DNA of 64,000 nt from Tenacibaculum aiptasiae (GCF_008806755.1 NZ_WAAU01000024.1:272545-336544), one strand, 5' to 3'; positions 34,241 to 45,608 are shown, counted from the first letter of the stretch. Notes: generated by a model from the letters alone, not told the origin. Made by a program: numbers and translations.

Positions 34241-37200
34241 TTATTTAACAATTAATTTACGCTTCTCTCTTTTTCCATTTACTCTTAACTCATAAACATA
34301 AACACCTGTTTGAAGTTTATTTCCTCTTACTTGACCATCCCAATTTACTTGGTGTTTAACATTACCTTTTACTTTTCCAGCTATAAAAGTATGTAACTTT
34401 TGGCCTAATAAATTATATAAACTAAGATCTACATATCCATCTTTAGAAATACTAAAACTAATTTGAGTATAGGAATCGATTGGATTTGGTACATTTTGAG
34501 ATAATGATAACTCATAATTGTTACTCAATACATCTTCTCTAGATTTTAATGTAAATTCATAAGGAACATTCATATTTCCTAACGTTTTATCTACAATAAA
34601 CTCTTCTACATTATCTAAATCAAATAAATTAACTCCATCATATAGTTTGAAACTAACTTCCTCTTGGTTATTACTTCCAACTCCAATATAATAATGATAT
34701 TCGTTATTAATAAACTCCGATTTAGAAACTCCTCTTAATTCACCATTAACAAATGCTAAAATAGTTTGTGCTTTTGATGCGTCTAAATTTTCATCAGTTA
34801 TTACACCATTCAAATACATAAAGTTAGCATACTTATTAATATCTATTTTAAGATCTAAGTCTTTATATGACGGCGTTTCTTCTAACTTACTTGATAATTC
34901 TTCAACTATTTCTACTTTAGATTCTGAATTTCTAGCTATTGATCTTGCTGCTCCACTCTTAACAATACCTGAGTAATTAATTGCTCCAGCATTTTGCGAT
35001 TTAAAGATATAACCTAATCCAGGAGTTAAGTGTGTTAAACTACCTCTCCATCCTTCAGAAGTTGAATACTCTGCAAACAACCCTCTTCTTTCAATTCTAT
35101 CTCCTTCACTAACATTTGTTGATGTAAATGATCGTAATGCATATCCTGTACGCTGTAAATCATTAGGATAAAATGGGATCGCATTTCTTGTGTTTCCACC
35201 GTTTATAGTTAGGTTAGTATCTAAGTTAACTGGAACCCCACTTATTTCAATATATTTAACATCTTCGTGTGTAGGTGCTACATTTACTAAATAAGCTTTT
35301 GTTACATCAATTTCTGTTAATCCTCCAGTAAAAATATTGTTACTTCCTAATACCGCTACTTTATTCTCTAATAAATCAAGAATTTGAGAATTAACTGGTA
35401 GTCCTTTAATCGATGTTAATGATAATTTATTAGACGCTTGATTATCTTTTAAATTAAAACTTAACTCTTGATATCCTGATACTACTGGTATTCTACGAGT
35501 AACTTTATTTCCTACTGTAAACTTTACTGGAGCTGAATTTGACCCTATTGTAGCATTTGAATTAAAGCTATAGTTCTCAACAATACCTTCATACTCGGTA
35601 CATTCTGAAGCATCCCATACTTTAAAGTTTAAAGCAGCTGTTTCTCCAATATTTCCAAATACTGTTAAGTCTACCAAACCATTTGCTCCTACTTTTGCAT
35701 ATCCTCTTATTTGATTTCCTACATAAGCTTTTACAACATCGTTTATATCTACAGAGTTTTCTGAGTTAATAACTAAATTACCTTTCATATTCATTGAGAA
35801 TGGATAATTGTTTTCAAAACCAGCCTCAACTGTTGGTTCTGGACATTTAACCGTAACCTCAACCCTAAAGCTTTCAACTCCTAATTTTACACCTGTATTT
35901 CTATTACTAGTTTTAATATAGATTGTTGCTGTATGAACTCCTGGATTTAGGTAATTCTTAACCTCAAACTCCAAATCTCTATTTGTTTCTGTAGCTCTAA
36001 TTATATTTAAAGCATCTTTATCAGGGTTTGCTCCTTTGTTTACACTAAACCAAACTGGTAAATTTTCAAAAGTATAAGCTACATCTACTCCTCCTTCTTC
36101 ATTTATTAAATCTACATAATCAATTGTTGTTGCTTCTCCTTGATTTTGACTTATTGAAATATTGTTATGACTCCATTTTAATTTACTTCTGTTTACAATA
36201 AAGCTCCAAGATGTTTTATCTATTTTATTTCCTAATGGATCTTCTAATTTTTTATCTTTTACAAAGACCGTTAATCTAGCTCCTTCTACAAACTCTAAAT
36301 CTGAAATCTTCATATTAAAATTAATAATCGTATTATTTTCAGACATTGTTGTTGTAAACTGAATATCATCAACCATTTTTGTTTTATCTAATGGTGCAGC
36401 CTCTTCATTAGTAACAAAATCAATTCCTACAGCTGTTGTTCCTTTAGCCGTTCCTGTAAAATCTTGAATTGCTTCATCTGGTTCTCCATCTACTCCTTGT
36501 TTTGCCAATGTGTTATTATTAAATACAAAATATGCTTCCAAGGTATCTTCATTACCTAATAATTGATTTTTAAAATTACTAGCTATTTGTAATGGTGTTC
36601 TAGCCGATTGCCACAGTCTCATTTCATCTAAAGCCCCCACAAAAGAATCTGATGACACCATAGGAGAAATTACTAAATTCTCAGTATTGGCTTCGTTTCC
36701 TATAGTTGAAATATTTCCTGAACCAACTTCTCCACCATTAAAATAAATGACAGCATTTCCATTAGTTTTATCATATACTACAGCAACATGTGTCCATTCA
36801 AATGGCTGAATTCCTCTAGTAGATTTTACACCATCATTTGTTATTATTTTACCATCTGGCATTAATGAAACATGATAGTTTTCTCCTTTTTGAATAATTG
36901 GAATATTAGTTCCTGAAGGATACTTAGATGGATTTACCCACATCTCAACTGTTAACTTATCCTCTAAGTTAAATTTATCGTTATGAGGAATTGTTATTAA
37001 ATCAGCAACATTATCTAATTTAACAGAAGTTAATGGTTTTGGTACACCTCCTAAAATCCCTCTCATTGCTAATGAATTTAAGTTTACAGTAGCTGGGTTT
37101 ATAGGTGCTGAGAATTTTGCTGAAATAGTTCCTGTTGTAAAAATCCCACCATTGTCTGGTGTTGTCAATACCAACTGAGGTGCATCTCTAGCAATCTTTC

Positions 37201-40200
37201 CTTTTACAAATGGTGTAGGATTCTTTCTGTTATTAGGGTTATCTGATCCTCCATCACCACACACTGGTACAATTCTAAAGTTGTATTCTCCATTTGTTAA
37301 TGCAGATACATCTGCACTATACTCTACTTGATCTGTTTTAGAGTTCAAGTGCGCTTTTAAAGTCTGTAGATTTAATTTCTTTAAAATTTTAGGTGTGTTA
37401 TTTCCTTTAATAGTATACTCTAAATCTACTGAGAAATCTTTATCATCTGGCATTCCTTTTAACTCTGGAATTCTAAATGTAAAATCTAATTTCTTTTTAT
37501 CAGAACCATTTACAATCCAATCGTCTTGTGGAGCATCTGCTGTAATTTCCTCTACACAAGCTCCTGTAAAATGAGCTGTTACTAAGATTTCTGCATAAGG
37601 TTTTACTCCTACTTCGTTATATTCGTCAACTCCATATGAACGATATCTATCTCCTGTTTGCTCACATTCTGAATACATTTGTATTTTGATATTCTCATAT
37701 GATATTTCAGAAGGGGCATCGGTTCCTCTTGAAATTCTTAATTGTGCTTTGATTTCATTCTTAACTCCTGTCGGTGAACTTGGATCTAAATCGAATACAA
37801 ACTTTGAAGATGTTGTTGGTTCAAAAATAGGTGACTCATTTAAATTCACCACGGCTCCTAATGGATTTGAAGCTCCAGCCATACCTACTATATAAGTTTT
37901 TCTGGTAGCATCTTTTGCAATTTGCGTATTACGTAATGTTAAGTTAAATAAAACTGACTCATCACCAGTTCCATAACCTACTACTTTATCTACAATTAAT
38001 TCTACTCCTTCTCTAGGTACTGTTCCTGATTCAAATGGACAAGAACTTCTTCCTCCATTTGTTAAGAACATTGGAGTATCATATTCAGGATCTCTTCTTA
38101 TTAATACATCAAAATGATCTCCTGCATCATCATCATTTAAAGTAAAACTATCTACTCTATTGTTTCCGTTTTCATCAGTATCTGTTCTACTATTAAAGTT
38201 ATGAACTTTTGTCTGGTTTTCTAACGTAAGCCCTACTCCAAAAACTGTAAAATCTGTTGAAAAACTAACTCCTACGTATGGTCCTCCACTAAACGAATTC
38301 CCTGTACTTTTTGTTTTTCCTCTAGATAATGTATAACTAATTTCTGTTAATGCATCAAAAGTAATACGCTGATCTAATGCAGATGCATTTAATCCTGCTC
38401 CACTTTGTCCTACATCATTATCGTTAGTAAGCTTTTTAGTTGTTGAACTAAAGTTTGGTGCACTATCAAAATATGCTTTCGTTCGCTTATCATGATTCTT
38501 TTTAATAATAGCGTTCCATCTAGAAATTTGATGTAAATAATTAACTATATCCTTATCTTCTCTATCTTTTGGAGTGCTTGCTAATAACTTTTCTAAAGTT
38601 CCTTTTAAATCTAAATAATCTCTGTCTTTAGGTGGACTTACTATGTTATTATTTTTATCATATTTAGCTATTGCTAATTGATATAAATTAGGTATTACAA
38701 TGTCATTTAAACTTTGTTTTGTATAAGCAAATGGTGTAATTGTAGATGGTTTTGCTACCTTACTTGAGCTTTCTACTACTGGCGAACATCCGTTTAACTT
38801 TAATACTTGTCCTGTTCCAAATGTAATTACCTTAGAAGTACCTATAAATACATCGGCATCTTCACCTACATAAGTTGGATCTGAAGGTGTTGAAATGGAT
38901 TTTTCTAGGGTTACTGTTTCAGAATTACCACTATGTCTTACATAATCGAATTTTCCTCCTATTAGTCCTTTAGTATCACTACTTGTTTGAAGTGCTGGAT
39001 TTACAAAACCTGCCACAGTTCCAACTCCTAATGGCGCTGCTACTACTCCTGTTAAAATTTGTTTTTTAAATTTTAATTTAGCTCCAATTGAATTATCTAT
39101 TTCTAAACCAATTCCATTTTCTGCTGAAAAAGAATATGAATAGGTAGCTCCTTTAGCTAAAGTTGCAGAACTGTTATCTCCTGGAGGATCGTGTAATACA
39201 AATCCTACTTGTGGTTCTACTAATGTAAAATCTGAATTTCCTTGACGAGCTCCTAAAATAATTGCTTTTTTAGTTACTGATGCAGTTCTTCCATTATGGC
39301 TTGCTGAGATTAAAAAGTTTCTTGTATGATCTCCTAAAAAGTTTGGCGATGATACTTGTGTAATGATTTCTAACAGTCCCTTACTTAAAGTAGTTCCTGA
39401 TAAATTACTATCTGATAAAATAGCATCTCCACCAAGCGTCACCTCAGCTCCTTCAACCACACATTTGTTTGCTCCATATCTTTCAAAAACGCTAACATCC
39501 ATTTTAAATCCATCATGAGAATTAAATGTATAGCTTCCATCACATGTACTATTGATTTGTTCCCCAACATAATCTCTCATATTACCAACATCTCTAACAC
39601 CAGCCATATCAAACTTAAATAACTCTATTTCAATTTCTATAGGGTTTCTAAATTCGAAATCATAAATTACATTACTTCTACGTAAATCTATAATAGGGCT
39701 ATCCAATTTTCTATTACTATCAACATTGGTAATCTCTACTCTATATTGACCAGGTAATAAATCGTTTACTGTAAATACTGTTGCATTATTATTAAAGTTT
39801 GCTACACTAATTGTTTTTTCAAACTTTGGAGACTCAATATCTGTACGGACTATTTTTCCTGTCCAAGCTCCCACACTATTATTACATGGAACTACTATGT
39901 TTCCTATAAAACTACGACGCGTAGTATTTTCAAAATTCACATTTTGTAAAGGCTCTTCTAAAACTACTTCATAACTATTTCCTTTAGGGTTTAAGCTTTC
40001 ATTGGTAGCCTTATATGTATACTCAACCTCTCTAACATATTGTTTATGCGTAGTATTATCAAACTTACATCCTCCTTCAAACTGTAAATAGTTATTTTCT
40101 AAATCGCTAGTAACTAAATTAATTGCTTTAGTTCCATACTTTTGATCAAAGCTATACAATAATGTTAATTGAGATTTTTCTGTTGTAAGATGTTTACCTT

Positions 40201-42997
40201 CTCTTATCTTAACAATATCCTCTTCTTCAAGTGCTGTAGTTCTATACTCTAATAAATCTACATGTGATTTTGAAAAATTAACATACTCACCTGCTTTTTC
40301 TTCTGCTCCTACTACTAAGTTACCAGCTATAGCTAAACTACTTAAAGCTGTGTTCTTCCTCTTATTATTTACATACAGCGACATTGTTCCTTTTGCCTTG
40401 TCGAAATTTATACTGAAGAAAGAAAATTGTCCCGGGCTATTTGTTGGCAATGTTTCCGATAACTTTACTTCAGTTCCTTTATACACCTTTAACGTTGTAT
40501 TATTAACTAACTTTAAACTTAAAGTTCCCCATTGCAAAATTGTTTGAACTGCTGGAATTTCCTCTTCTGTATTTGTTCTTAAAAATGGTCTGATGAAACC
40601 TGACCAAACAAAACTTTCTCCTTCATTCGTAATAGATTTAGAAGAACGAGCATATCCTGTTTTTCCATCAAAAGCTAAACTTCCTTCATTTAAACGCTCT
40701 TCATTTGCTAATGATAATCTAGCGCTAGGTGTAATGATATGTTTTCCAGGAGCTGTTTTAATAGCATAAGTTCCTGTATTATCTGTAGTAACTTTAGCAT
40801 CTTCACTACTTTGAATTACTGAACCGTCTACCTCAATTGAAGTTCCTCTAATTACTGGATATAATTCTTCTCCTACTTTATATGAAATAACTCCAGTTAC
40901 TGGTAAACTAGATACATCATTAAAGTTTACAGCTGTAACCTCAGCACCATTTAGTCTTCTTGGTACACCTACCAATCTATTTTTTGGTAAAAATTCAAAT
41001 CTCGGTTTTGATGGTGTTACTGTATATTCAAACTTATTATCGTTATTTGTTACACCTTGAATCCCGGTATTTAATGTATTAAACTCATAGTTTCCAGTTT
41101 CATTGGTATATGTAGCATATGTTATTTGTGGCTGCTCTTCTGCTGCTAAATGTTCTAACTCACTTTCAGTTTCTGCTATATACTGTCCTCTTCTTGTTGG
41201 TGAATAGTTAAATGCTTTATGTGTATCGTTAAAATCAAAACGATAATAAGCAAACAAACCTTCTACATCTCCTCCAATTATATGATTTGAATATTTACTT
41301 ATCTCTAATGCTGTTCTTGGTCTATCCCATAAACGAACCTCATCTAAATAATACGTTACATTCACTGTTTCATTTAAAGAAAATGCATTTACACTACTTA
41401 AGTTCAAGTTTAGTAAAGTAGCTGTACTAGCGTTATCAATAGGATTTCCATCTTCATATAACGTTCCACCAGAAGCACTAAATACAAATGCATAATGATG
41501 CCAATTTGCATCTGATGTTCTTGTTCCTTCCAAGTAATTAGCACCATTAACTTTTACTATTATTTTATTTCTCTGAAGAACTAACTCGCTATTCCCTACT
41601 TTTAAAATCTTATTTTCTCCTTCCGATGCAGTAGGAGTTTTATACCAAAATTCTAATGTAGCCCCTCCTTTAGCTTTTCTAAAAGCATCGATATTTTTTA
41701 TTAATAACGGCTTTTTTCCTTGTACAAATTTTAAAGCTCCACCTGGGTTTATATTTCTATCAGCAATTGCTTCTACTTTTGCATATTTGGTAGCTACATT
41801 TGACGAAGTTTCAATGATTCCACTTACTTTTCCATTTGGCAATACAAATCCTACATCTTTTCCCGATAATGTTGTTGCTCCATTTTTTTTAGCTTCAACT
41901 GTGTATTCGTATATTTCGTTTGGTAAAATTCCTCTATCAACGAAAAACAAAGACTCTGAGGGACTTCTTGTTTCTGTATCTTTTAATGAATGTACTACTG
42001 TACTGGTAGTTCCAGCTCTTAAGTTTCTTCTTTTTACATCATAAGCCTCAACATTTCTTACATGTTGCCACTCTATTAAAATACCGTTTGTACCTGATAA
42101 CAATGGATTATCTATACCATCTCCATCACTTGCTCTAACAATAATTTTATTCAAGTTTAATATAGGGTGTGCTATATCTGATCCTATTCTTCCAATTGCA
42201 TTTGTTTTTAAACTTGATGAAAATTCTGCTTCTTTCACCAAGTTATCATCTGGAAAATATTCATATAATAAATTTTCCCAAGAGACAGAAGTTAAAACAT
42301 TTCCTCCAAAATAATCTTCGTTTTTATAGTTAGTATTGGTATAAACTATTTCTAAACCATTATTTTTTAATTCTGATAATGAGTTTTGAGTTTCTTTATA
42401 AAAAGTTCGATATTGTTCATCTTTTATTTGATTTTTACTCTTTACATTCGACCAACCTCTATATTCTGCTAAAAACAAATCGGTTTTCTTATCACTTGAA
42501 AAATATAATTCATATACATCAAAAGTAAGTTGGTTATTAAAGAAGTACTCATCACCATCTATATATACTCTTAATTCATTAAACTCCTTATCTAAAGTAA
42601 TAGCATAATGATGCCATGTATTTTTAAATAATTTATCACTAAGTAATAAATTTCCTACCTGCTCATTATCGCCTACTTTTAAAGTAACTTTATCTTCTTC
42701 TATACTTAAAGTAAACTCTTTAGTACCTGTTTCTAAATTTGAAAATTGCCAATTAACAGCTTCAGTATTCCCTGAACTTGCTGTATTATGCATTCCCCAA
42801 AACTCAATGGTTGCTTTTTTATTTATTCCTTTATCTAACAAACTTTTTAAGTTTGTTTGTGGATTAAATATCCTACTATACTTTCCCTTACTTTGTAATT
42901 GCAGTACCGCTAAATCATACGATTGTTGAGCGTGTACAAAAGAAAAAGAATGCAATAGTGCTATGATTAAATAGCCTAAAATTTTATTTTTTTTCAT
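34241..42997 (-). CDS. Giant LamG-domain surface protein with T9SS sorting domain
   Basis: 2918 residues. A signal peptide (cut after Val-His-Ala-Gln) is followed by at least four LamG/concanavalin-like jelly rolls, near residues 55-185, 440-570, 800-920 and 2010-2120. These show repeated W-x-H-x-A and Y-x-D-G-x patterns. Beta-sandwich regions resembling CarboxypepD_reg and Ig-like folds lie between them. The last about 80 residues form a type A T9SS sorting domain (QNVPNPIDSYTQISFSI ... SLYNLLGQKL ... TGVYVYELRVNGK...KLIVK), so it should cross the outer membrane by type IX secretion and be anchored or released. LamG arrays suggest glycan or protein binding, for example adhesion. It is the last gene of a four-gene operon. 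Confidence 0.9.
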   Translation of the reverse strand: MKKNKILGYLIIALLHSFSFVHAQQSYDLAVLQLQSKGKYSRIFNPQTNLKSLLDKGINKKATIEFWGMHNTASSGNTEAVNWQFSNLETGTKEFTLSIEEDKVTLKVGDNEQVGNLLLSDKLFKNTWHHYAITLDKEFNELRVYIDGDEYFFNNQLTFDVYELYFSSDKKTDLFLAEYRGWSNVKSKNQIKDEQYRTFYKETQNSLSELKNNGLEIVYTNTNYKNEDYFGGNVLTSVSWENLLYEYFPDDNLVKEAEFSSSLKTNAIGRIGSDIAHPILNLNKIIVRASDGDGIDNPLLSGTNGILIEWQHVRNVEAYDVKRRNLRAGTTSTVVHSLKDTETRSPSESLFFVDRGILPNEIYEYTVEAKKNGATTLSGKDVGFVLPNGKVSGIIETSSNVATKYAKVEAIADRNINPGGALKFVQGKKPLLIKNIDAFRKAKGGATLEFWYKTPTASEGENKILKVGNSELVLQRNKIIVKVNGANYLEGTRTSDANWHHYAFVFSASGGTLYEDGNPIDNASTATLLNLNLSSVNAFSLNETVNVTYYLDEVRLWDRPRTALEISKYSNHIIGGDVEGLFAYYRFDFNDTHKAFNYSPTRRGQYIAETESELEHLAAEEQPQITYATYTNETGNYEFNTLNTGIQGVTNNDNKFEYTVTPSKPRFEFLPKNRLVGVPRRLNGAEVTAVNFNDVSSLPVTGVISYKVGEELYPVIRGTSIEVDGSVIQSSEDAKVTTDNTGTYAIKTAPGKHIITPSARLSLANEERLNEGSLAFDGKTGYARSSKSITNEGESFVWSGFIRPFLRTNTEEEIPAVQTILQWGTLSLKLVNNTTLKVYKGTEVKLSETLPTNSPGQFSFFSINFDKAKGTMSLYVNNKRKNTALSSLAIAGNLVVGAEEKAGEYVNFSKSHVDLLEYRTTALEEEDIVKIREGKHLTTEKSQLTLLYSFDQKYGTKAINLVTSDLENNYLQFEGGCKFDNTTHKQYVREVEYTYKATNESLNPKGNSYEVVLEEPLQNVNFENTTRRSFIGNIVVPCNNSVGAWTGKIVRTDIESPKFEKTISVANFNNNATVFTVNDLLPGQYRVEITNVDSNRKLDSPIIDLRRSNVIYDFEFRNPIEIEIELFKFDMAGVRDVGNMRDYVGEQINSTCDGSYTFNSHDGFKMDVSVFERYGANKCVVEGAEVTLGGDAILSDSNLSGTTLSKGLLEIITQVSSPNFLGDHTRNFLISASHNGRTASVTKKAIILGARQGNSDFTLVEPQVGFVLHDPPGDNSSATLAKGATYSYSFSAENGIGLEIDNSIGAKLKFKKQILTGVVAAPLGVGTVAGFVNPALQTSSDTKGLIGGKFDYVRHSGNSETVTLEKSISTPSDPTYVGEDADVFIGTSKVITFGTGQVLKLNGCSPVVESSSKVAKPSTITPFAYTKQSLNDIVIPNLYQLAIAKYDKNNNIVSPPKDRDYLDLKGTLEKLLASTPKDREDKDIVNYLHQISRWNAIIKKNHDKRTKAYFDSAPNFSSTTKKLTNDNDVGQSGAGLNASALDQRITFDALTEISYTLSRGKTKSTGNSFSGGPYVGVSFSTDFTVFGVGLTLENQTKVHNFNSRTDTDENGNNRVDSFTLNDDDAGDHFDVLIRRDPEYDTPMFLTNGGRSSCPFESGTVPREGVELIVDKVVGYGTGDESVLFNLTLRNTQIAKDATRKTYIVGMAGASNPLGAVVNLNESPIFEPTTSSKFVFDLDPSSPTGVKNEIKAQLRISRGTDAPSEISYENIKIQMYSECEQTGDRYRSYGVDEYNEVGVKPYAEILVTAHFTGACVEEITADAPQDDWIVNGSDKKKLDFTFRIPELKGMPDDKDFSVDLEYTIKGNNTPKILKKLNLQTLKAHLNSKTDQVEYSADVSALTNGEYNFRIVPVCGDGGSDNPNNRKNPTPFVKGKIARDAPQLVLTTPDNGGIFTTGTISAKFSAPINPATVNLNSLAMRGILGGVPKPLTSVKLDNVADLITIPHNDKFNLEDKLTVEMWVNPSKYPSGTNIPIIQKGENYHVSLMPDGKIITNDGVKSTRGIQPFEWTHVAVVYDKTNGNAVIYFNGGEVGSGNISTIGNEANTENLVISPMVSSDSFVGALDEMRLWQSARTPLQIASNFKNQLLGNEDTLEAYFVFNNNTLAKQGVDGEPDEAIQDFTGTAKGTTAVGIDFVTNEEAAPLDKTKMVDDIQFTTTMSENNTIINFNMKISDLEFVEGARLTVFVKDKKLEDPLGNKIDKTSWSFIVNRSKLKWSHNNISISQNQGEATTIDYVDLINEEGGVDVAYTFENLPVWFSVNKGANPDKDALNIIRATETNRDLEFEVKNYLNPGVHTATIYIKTSNRNTGVKLGVESFRVEVTVKCPEPTVEAGFENNYPFSMNMKGNLVINSENSVDINDVVKAYVGNQIRGYAKVGANGLVDLTVFGNIGETAALNFKVWDASECTEYEGIVENYSFNSNATIGSNSAPVKFTVGNKVTRRIPVVSGYQELSFNLKDNQASNKLSLTSIKGLPVNSQILDLLENKVAVLGSNNIFTGGLTEIDVTKAYLVNVAPTHEDVKYIEISGVPVNLDTNLTINGGNTRNAIPFYPNDLQRTGYALRSFTSTNVSEGDRIERRGLFAEYSTSEGWRGSLTHLTPGLGYIFKSQNAGAINYSGIVKSGAARSIARNSESKVEIVEELSSKLEETPSYKDLDLKIDINKYANFMYLNGVITDENLDASKAQTILAFVNGELRGVSKSEFINNEYHYYIGVGSNNQEEVSFKLYDGVNLFDLDNVEEFIVDKTLGNMNVPYEFTLKSREDVLSNNYELSLSQNVPNPIDSYTQISFSISKDGYVDLSLYNLLGQKLHTFIAGKVKGNVKHQVNWDGQVRGNKLQTGVYVYELRVNGKREKRKLIVK

Positions 42998-43007
42998 CGT
43001 TATTATT

Positions 43008-43556
43008 TTAAAGTACGTTTGCTAATTTTTCTATGGTGAATCGATATTGATCACCTACTTTTTTATTCCCAACTAACAACTGATTTTCAGAATCTTTAAA
43101 CACATTTACTCCAATGGTATTGTTATCCATCTGTACTAGTCCTTTGGTAGGATTATTTAAAGGAGAAATTAAAACCTTACCTGTTCCAGCAAATTGAATT
43201 TGCCATGTATATTCATTTAGTTGTTCTGGATTTTCAATAGTTGAAAAAACTATTTCATTCGAAGTATTATTAAATTTTAAAAAGTATTTTTTCTGCTTTG
43301 TTGAAGCAATTAACACCTTTCCTTTTTCTAACCTTTTCAAAATAAAAGATTGTAAATAACCATCTTTTTTATTGAAGTCAGAGCTTGATTTCTTGATTAA
43401 ACTTATAGAATTGTTTGAAATATTATGGAACAAAACCATCTCATTTCCATCTACCAATTTGGTATTGGTAAACCTATATAACTCTATATCTTGAGCAATA
43501 GTTATCCCTGCACCTATGAAGAATAGGTACAAAAACAAAATAAATTTGTTTCTCAT
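43008..43556 (-). CDS. Small secreted protein of the surface operon
   Basis: 182 residues. A signal peptide (cut after Thr-Ile-Ala-Gln) precedes a beta-rich chain without a recognised domain. A ricin-type (beta-trefoil-like) reading is possible from repeated strand-turn motifs such as YTWQIQFAGTGKVLISPLNNP, but I cannot establish it. It lies 10 bp before the giant gene and 5 bp after the tail-fibre-like gene, so the four proteins are made together. Confidence 0.65.
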   Translation of the reverse strand: MRNKFILFLYLFFIGAGITIAQDIELYRFTNTKLVDGNEMVLFHNISNNSISLIKKSSSDFNKKDGYLQSFILKRLEKGKVLIASTKQKKYFLKFNNTSNEIVFSTIENPEQLNEYTWQIQFAGTGKVLISPLNNPTKGLVQMDNNTIGVNVFKDSENQLLVGNKKVGDQYRFTIEKLANVL

Positions 43557-43561
43557 TTTCT

Positions 43562-44551
43562 TTATTTATTTTTTGTTGATTTTATAGCTTCTTTTATCGC
43601 TGTCAATTCTTTTAACAACTTCTCTATTTTTTCTTCTTGAGCTATTGTATGTAATGTAAGTTCTTCAACTTTTTCTACTAAAACTGTGTTTACTTGTTTT
43701 ATATCCATTCCATTAGCAAGTACTTCAGCTTCAGACGGCATATTTGGTAAATGCTTATTTTCTTTTATATAAGTAGCAACTTCTTTCAAAGGCATTAACT
43801 TATAATCTTTAGAAAAAACATAATCTGGAAACGATCCTACATTTAATACCACTCTATCTAAAGTTAAAACTCCATTTTCTAAAGATGCCATTTCATTATT
43901 ACTACCATTAATAAAACTTATCTTTTCATTGGTACCATGCCCTAAATTAAGTCGACCTGTAGTTTGGTTATAAGAAACACTTCCTAATGTACCTTGTTGA
44001 AACTGGACATTATCAGATGTAATTCTTTGATTAAACACTCCTGTATTAATTGTTAAAACACCATCGTGAATCTTTGCCATTTCACTATTAGCACTGTTTC
44101 TAAAAGAAATAATATCATCTCCATTATTATCTACATCTGGATGTAGTATTATTGGTCCCCAGCTCTGATACTCTCCACCATCTACTCTCACATTTTTATT
44201 TTTTATGTGAATTCCTTCTGTTGGAGTTATACCTATACCTATTTTTGAAAATTTACCATTGCCAGACACCTCAAAATCAGAATAAATATTAGTCTTTTTG
44301 TAAAAAACTGCTGACTCATTAAAGTTTACTCTATCAGAAAAATGAGTAGGCACATAAAACCTATTATATCCTGGGTAGAATGCAGCCATTTTTTTGTTTG
44401 CTGCATAAAATCGTATTCCTTCATAATATGTTGGATCTGCGTCAGTATCTGCTTTTATATCTATTCCACGAACAGTTCCAATTACATGCTGAGCTTGTGC
44501 AATACTAATTCCAAACAATAACAAACCTGTTAGCGTAATTTTTTTAATCAT
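43562..44551 (-). CDS. Tail-fibre-like secreted protein, paralogue 2
   Basis: 329 residues from the ATG at 44551. An upstream in-frame ATG at 44590 would overlap the preceding gene by 32 bp and spoil the signal peptide (MIKKITLTGLLLFGISIAQAQ). The body is beta-strand repeats like phage or adhesin fibre shafts (HPDVDN-x-GDDIISFRNSAN). The C-terminal block has FPDYVFSKDY, ENKHLPNMPSEAEV and a coiled coil (VEKVEELTLHTIAQEEKIEKLLKEL), a Bacteroidota surface-protein ending. It is closely related to the neighbouring upstream gene. Confidence 0.75.
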   Translation of the reverse strand: MIKKITLTGLLLFGISIAQAQHVIGTVRGIDIKADTDADPTYYEGIRFYAANKKMAAFYPGYNRFYVPTHFSDRVNFNESAVFYKKTNIYSDFEVSGNGKFSKIGIGITPTEGIHIKNKNVRVDGGEYQSWGPIILHPDVDNNGDDIISFRNSANSEMAKIHDGVLTINTGVFNQRITSDNVQFQQGTLGSVSYNQTTGRLNLGHGTNEKISFINGSNNEMASLENGVLTLDRVVLNVGSFPDYVFSKDYKLMPLKEVATYIKENKHLPNMPSEAEVLANGMDIKQVNTVLVEKVEELTLHTIAQEEKIEKLLKELTAIKEAIKSTKNK

Positions 44552-44558
44552 TCTGAAA

Positions 44559-45608
44559 CTAATTTTTGGTTGAGTTATATTGTTGCTCAATTTTTGATAA
44601 TCTTTCTAAAAGAGCTTGCATCTTTTTTTCAGTCTCTTTTGATTTCTTTTCAACTACTTTCAATTCATTTAAAAGTGTATCTATTTTTTCTTCTTGTGAA
44701 ATTGTATGCAACGTAAGCTCTTCTACTTTTTCTACTAAAACAGTATTAATTTGTTTTATATCCATTCCTTTAGCTATTACTTCAGCTTCCGATGGCATAT
44801 TAGGTAAATGTTTGTTTTCTTGAATATAAGCAGCAACTTCCTTTAAAGGCATTAACTCATAATTTTTTGAGAAAACATAATCTGGAAACGAACCTACATT
44901 TAACACTACTCTATCTAAAGTTAAAACTCCATTTTGTAGAAATGCCATTTCGTTATTACTTCCATTTAGGAATGTTATTTTTCCATTAATACCATGCCCC
45001 AAACTAAGTCTACCTGTACTTTGTGTATAGGAAACACTACCTAAATTACCTTCTGTAGCAGAAATACTATTATTAAAAACTCCTCTATTAGTTGTTAGGA
45101 CACCATCATGAATCTTAGCCATCTCACCGTTGGCACTATTTCTAAAAGAAATAATATCATCTCCTGTATTATCTACATCTGGGTGGAATATTAACGCTCC
45201 CCAACTTTGATATTCACCATTATCAACTCTAACGTTTTGGTTTTTTACATGTATTGCTTGTTGTGGAGTAACACCAATACCTATTCTTGAAAACGTACTA
45301 TTTCCTGAAGCACTTAAACCACTATTAAAGTTTGCTGCTCTTGCAAAAAAAGCATCGCCATCTGCATAAAAACGTCCTTTGGCTCTTAACTCTCTATTAG
45401 CTTTAAAGTTTACCTCAGAAATATTACCTGTTGTAAACGACCTAAAGGTGGTTATTGTTCCACCTCCTACTCCTCCATTAATAAATAATCCTTCGGATCC
45501 TTGATGACTTCCATCTTTATCGAAATAAATAATGTGTGTACTTCCTTGCGCTTTCAAATTGAAGCTAGCTAGTAATAATGCACCTAGCAAAAAAATTGTT
45601 TTTTTCAT
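44559..45608 (-). CDS. Tail-fibre-like secreted protein, paralogue 1
   Basis: 349 residues. A signal peptide (cut after Asn-Leu-Lys-Ala-Gln) is followed by the same fibre-like repeats and C-terminal coiled coil as the next gene. Long stretches are nearly identical (the HPDVDN segment, the VVLNVGSFPDYVFSK segment and the NKHLPNMPSEAEV segment), so the pair arose by tandem duplication and then diverged in the N-terminal third. It is the first gene of the operon and lies opposite the Crp/Fnr pair. Confidence 0.75.
   Translation of the reverse strand: MKKTIFLLGALLLASFNLKAQGSTHIIYFDKDGSHQGSEGLFINGGVGGGTITTFRSFTTGNISEVNFKANRELRAKGRFYADGDAFFARAANFNSGLSASGNSTFSRIGIGVTPQQAIHVKNQNVRVDNGEYQSWGALIFHPDVDNTGDDIISFRNSANGEMAKIHDGVLTTNRGVFNNSISATEGNLGSVSYTQSTGRLSLGHGINGKITFLNGSNNEMAFLQNGVLTLDRVVLNVGSFPDYVFSKNYELMPLKEVAAYIQENKHLPNMPSEAEVIAKGMDIKQINTVLVEKVEELTLHTISQEEKIDTLLNELKVVEKKSKETEKKMQALLERLSKIEQQYNSTKN

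Larger units (their letters stand above)
43562..45608 (-). repeat. Tandem gene duplication of about 1 kb units
   Basis: The two fibre-like genes are direct tandem copies. The C-terminal two thirds align almost without gaps and the N-terminal parts differ. Confidence 0.8.

Noticed and set aside
44617..44642. A further TGCATCTTTTT followed by AGTCT, like the SigZ promoter
   Set aside because: It lies inside the coding region of a fibre-like gene and the spacing differs, so it is judged a chance match.
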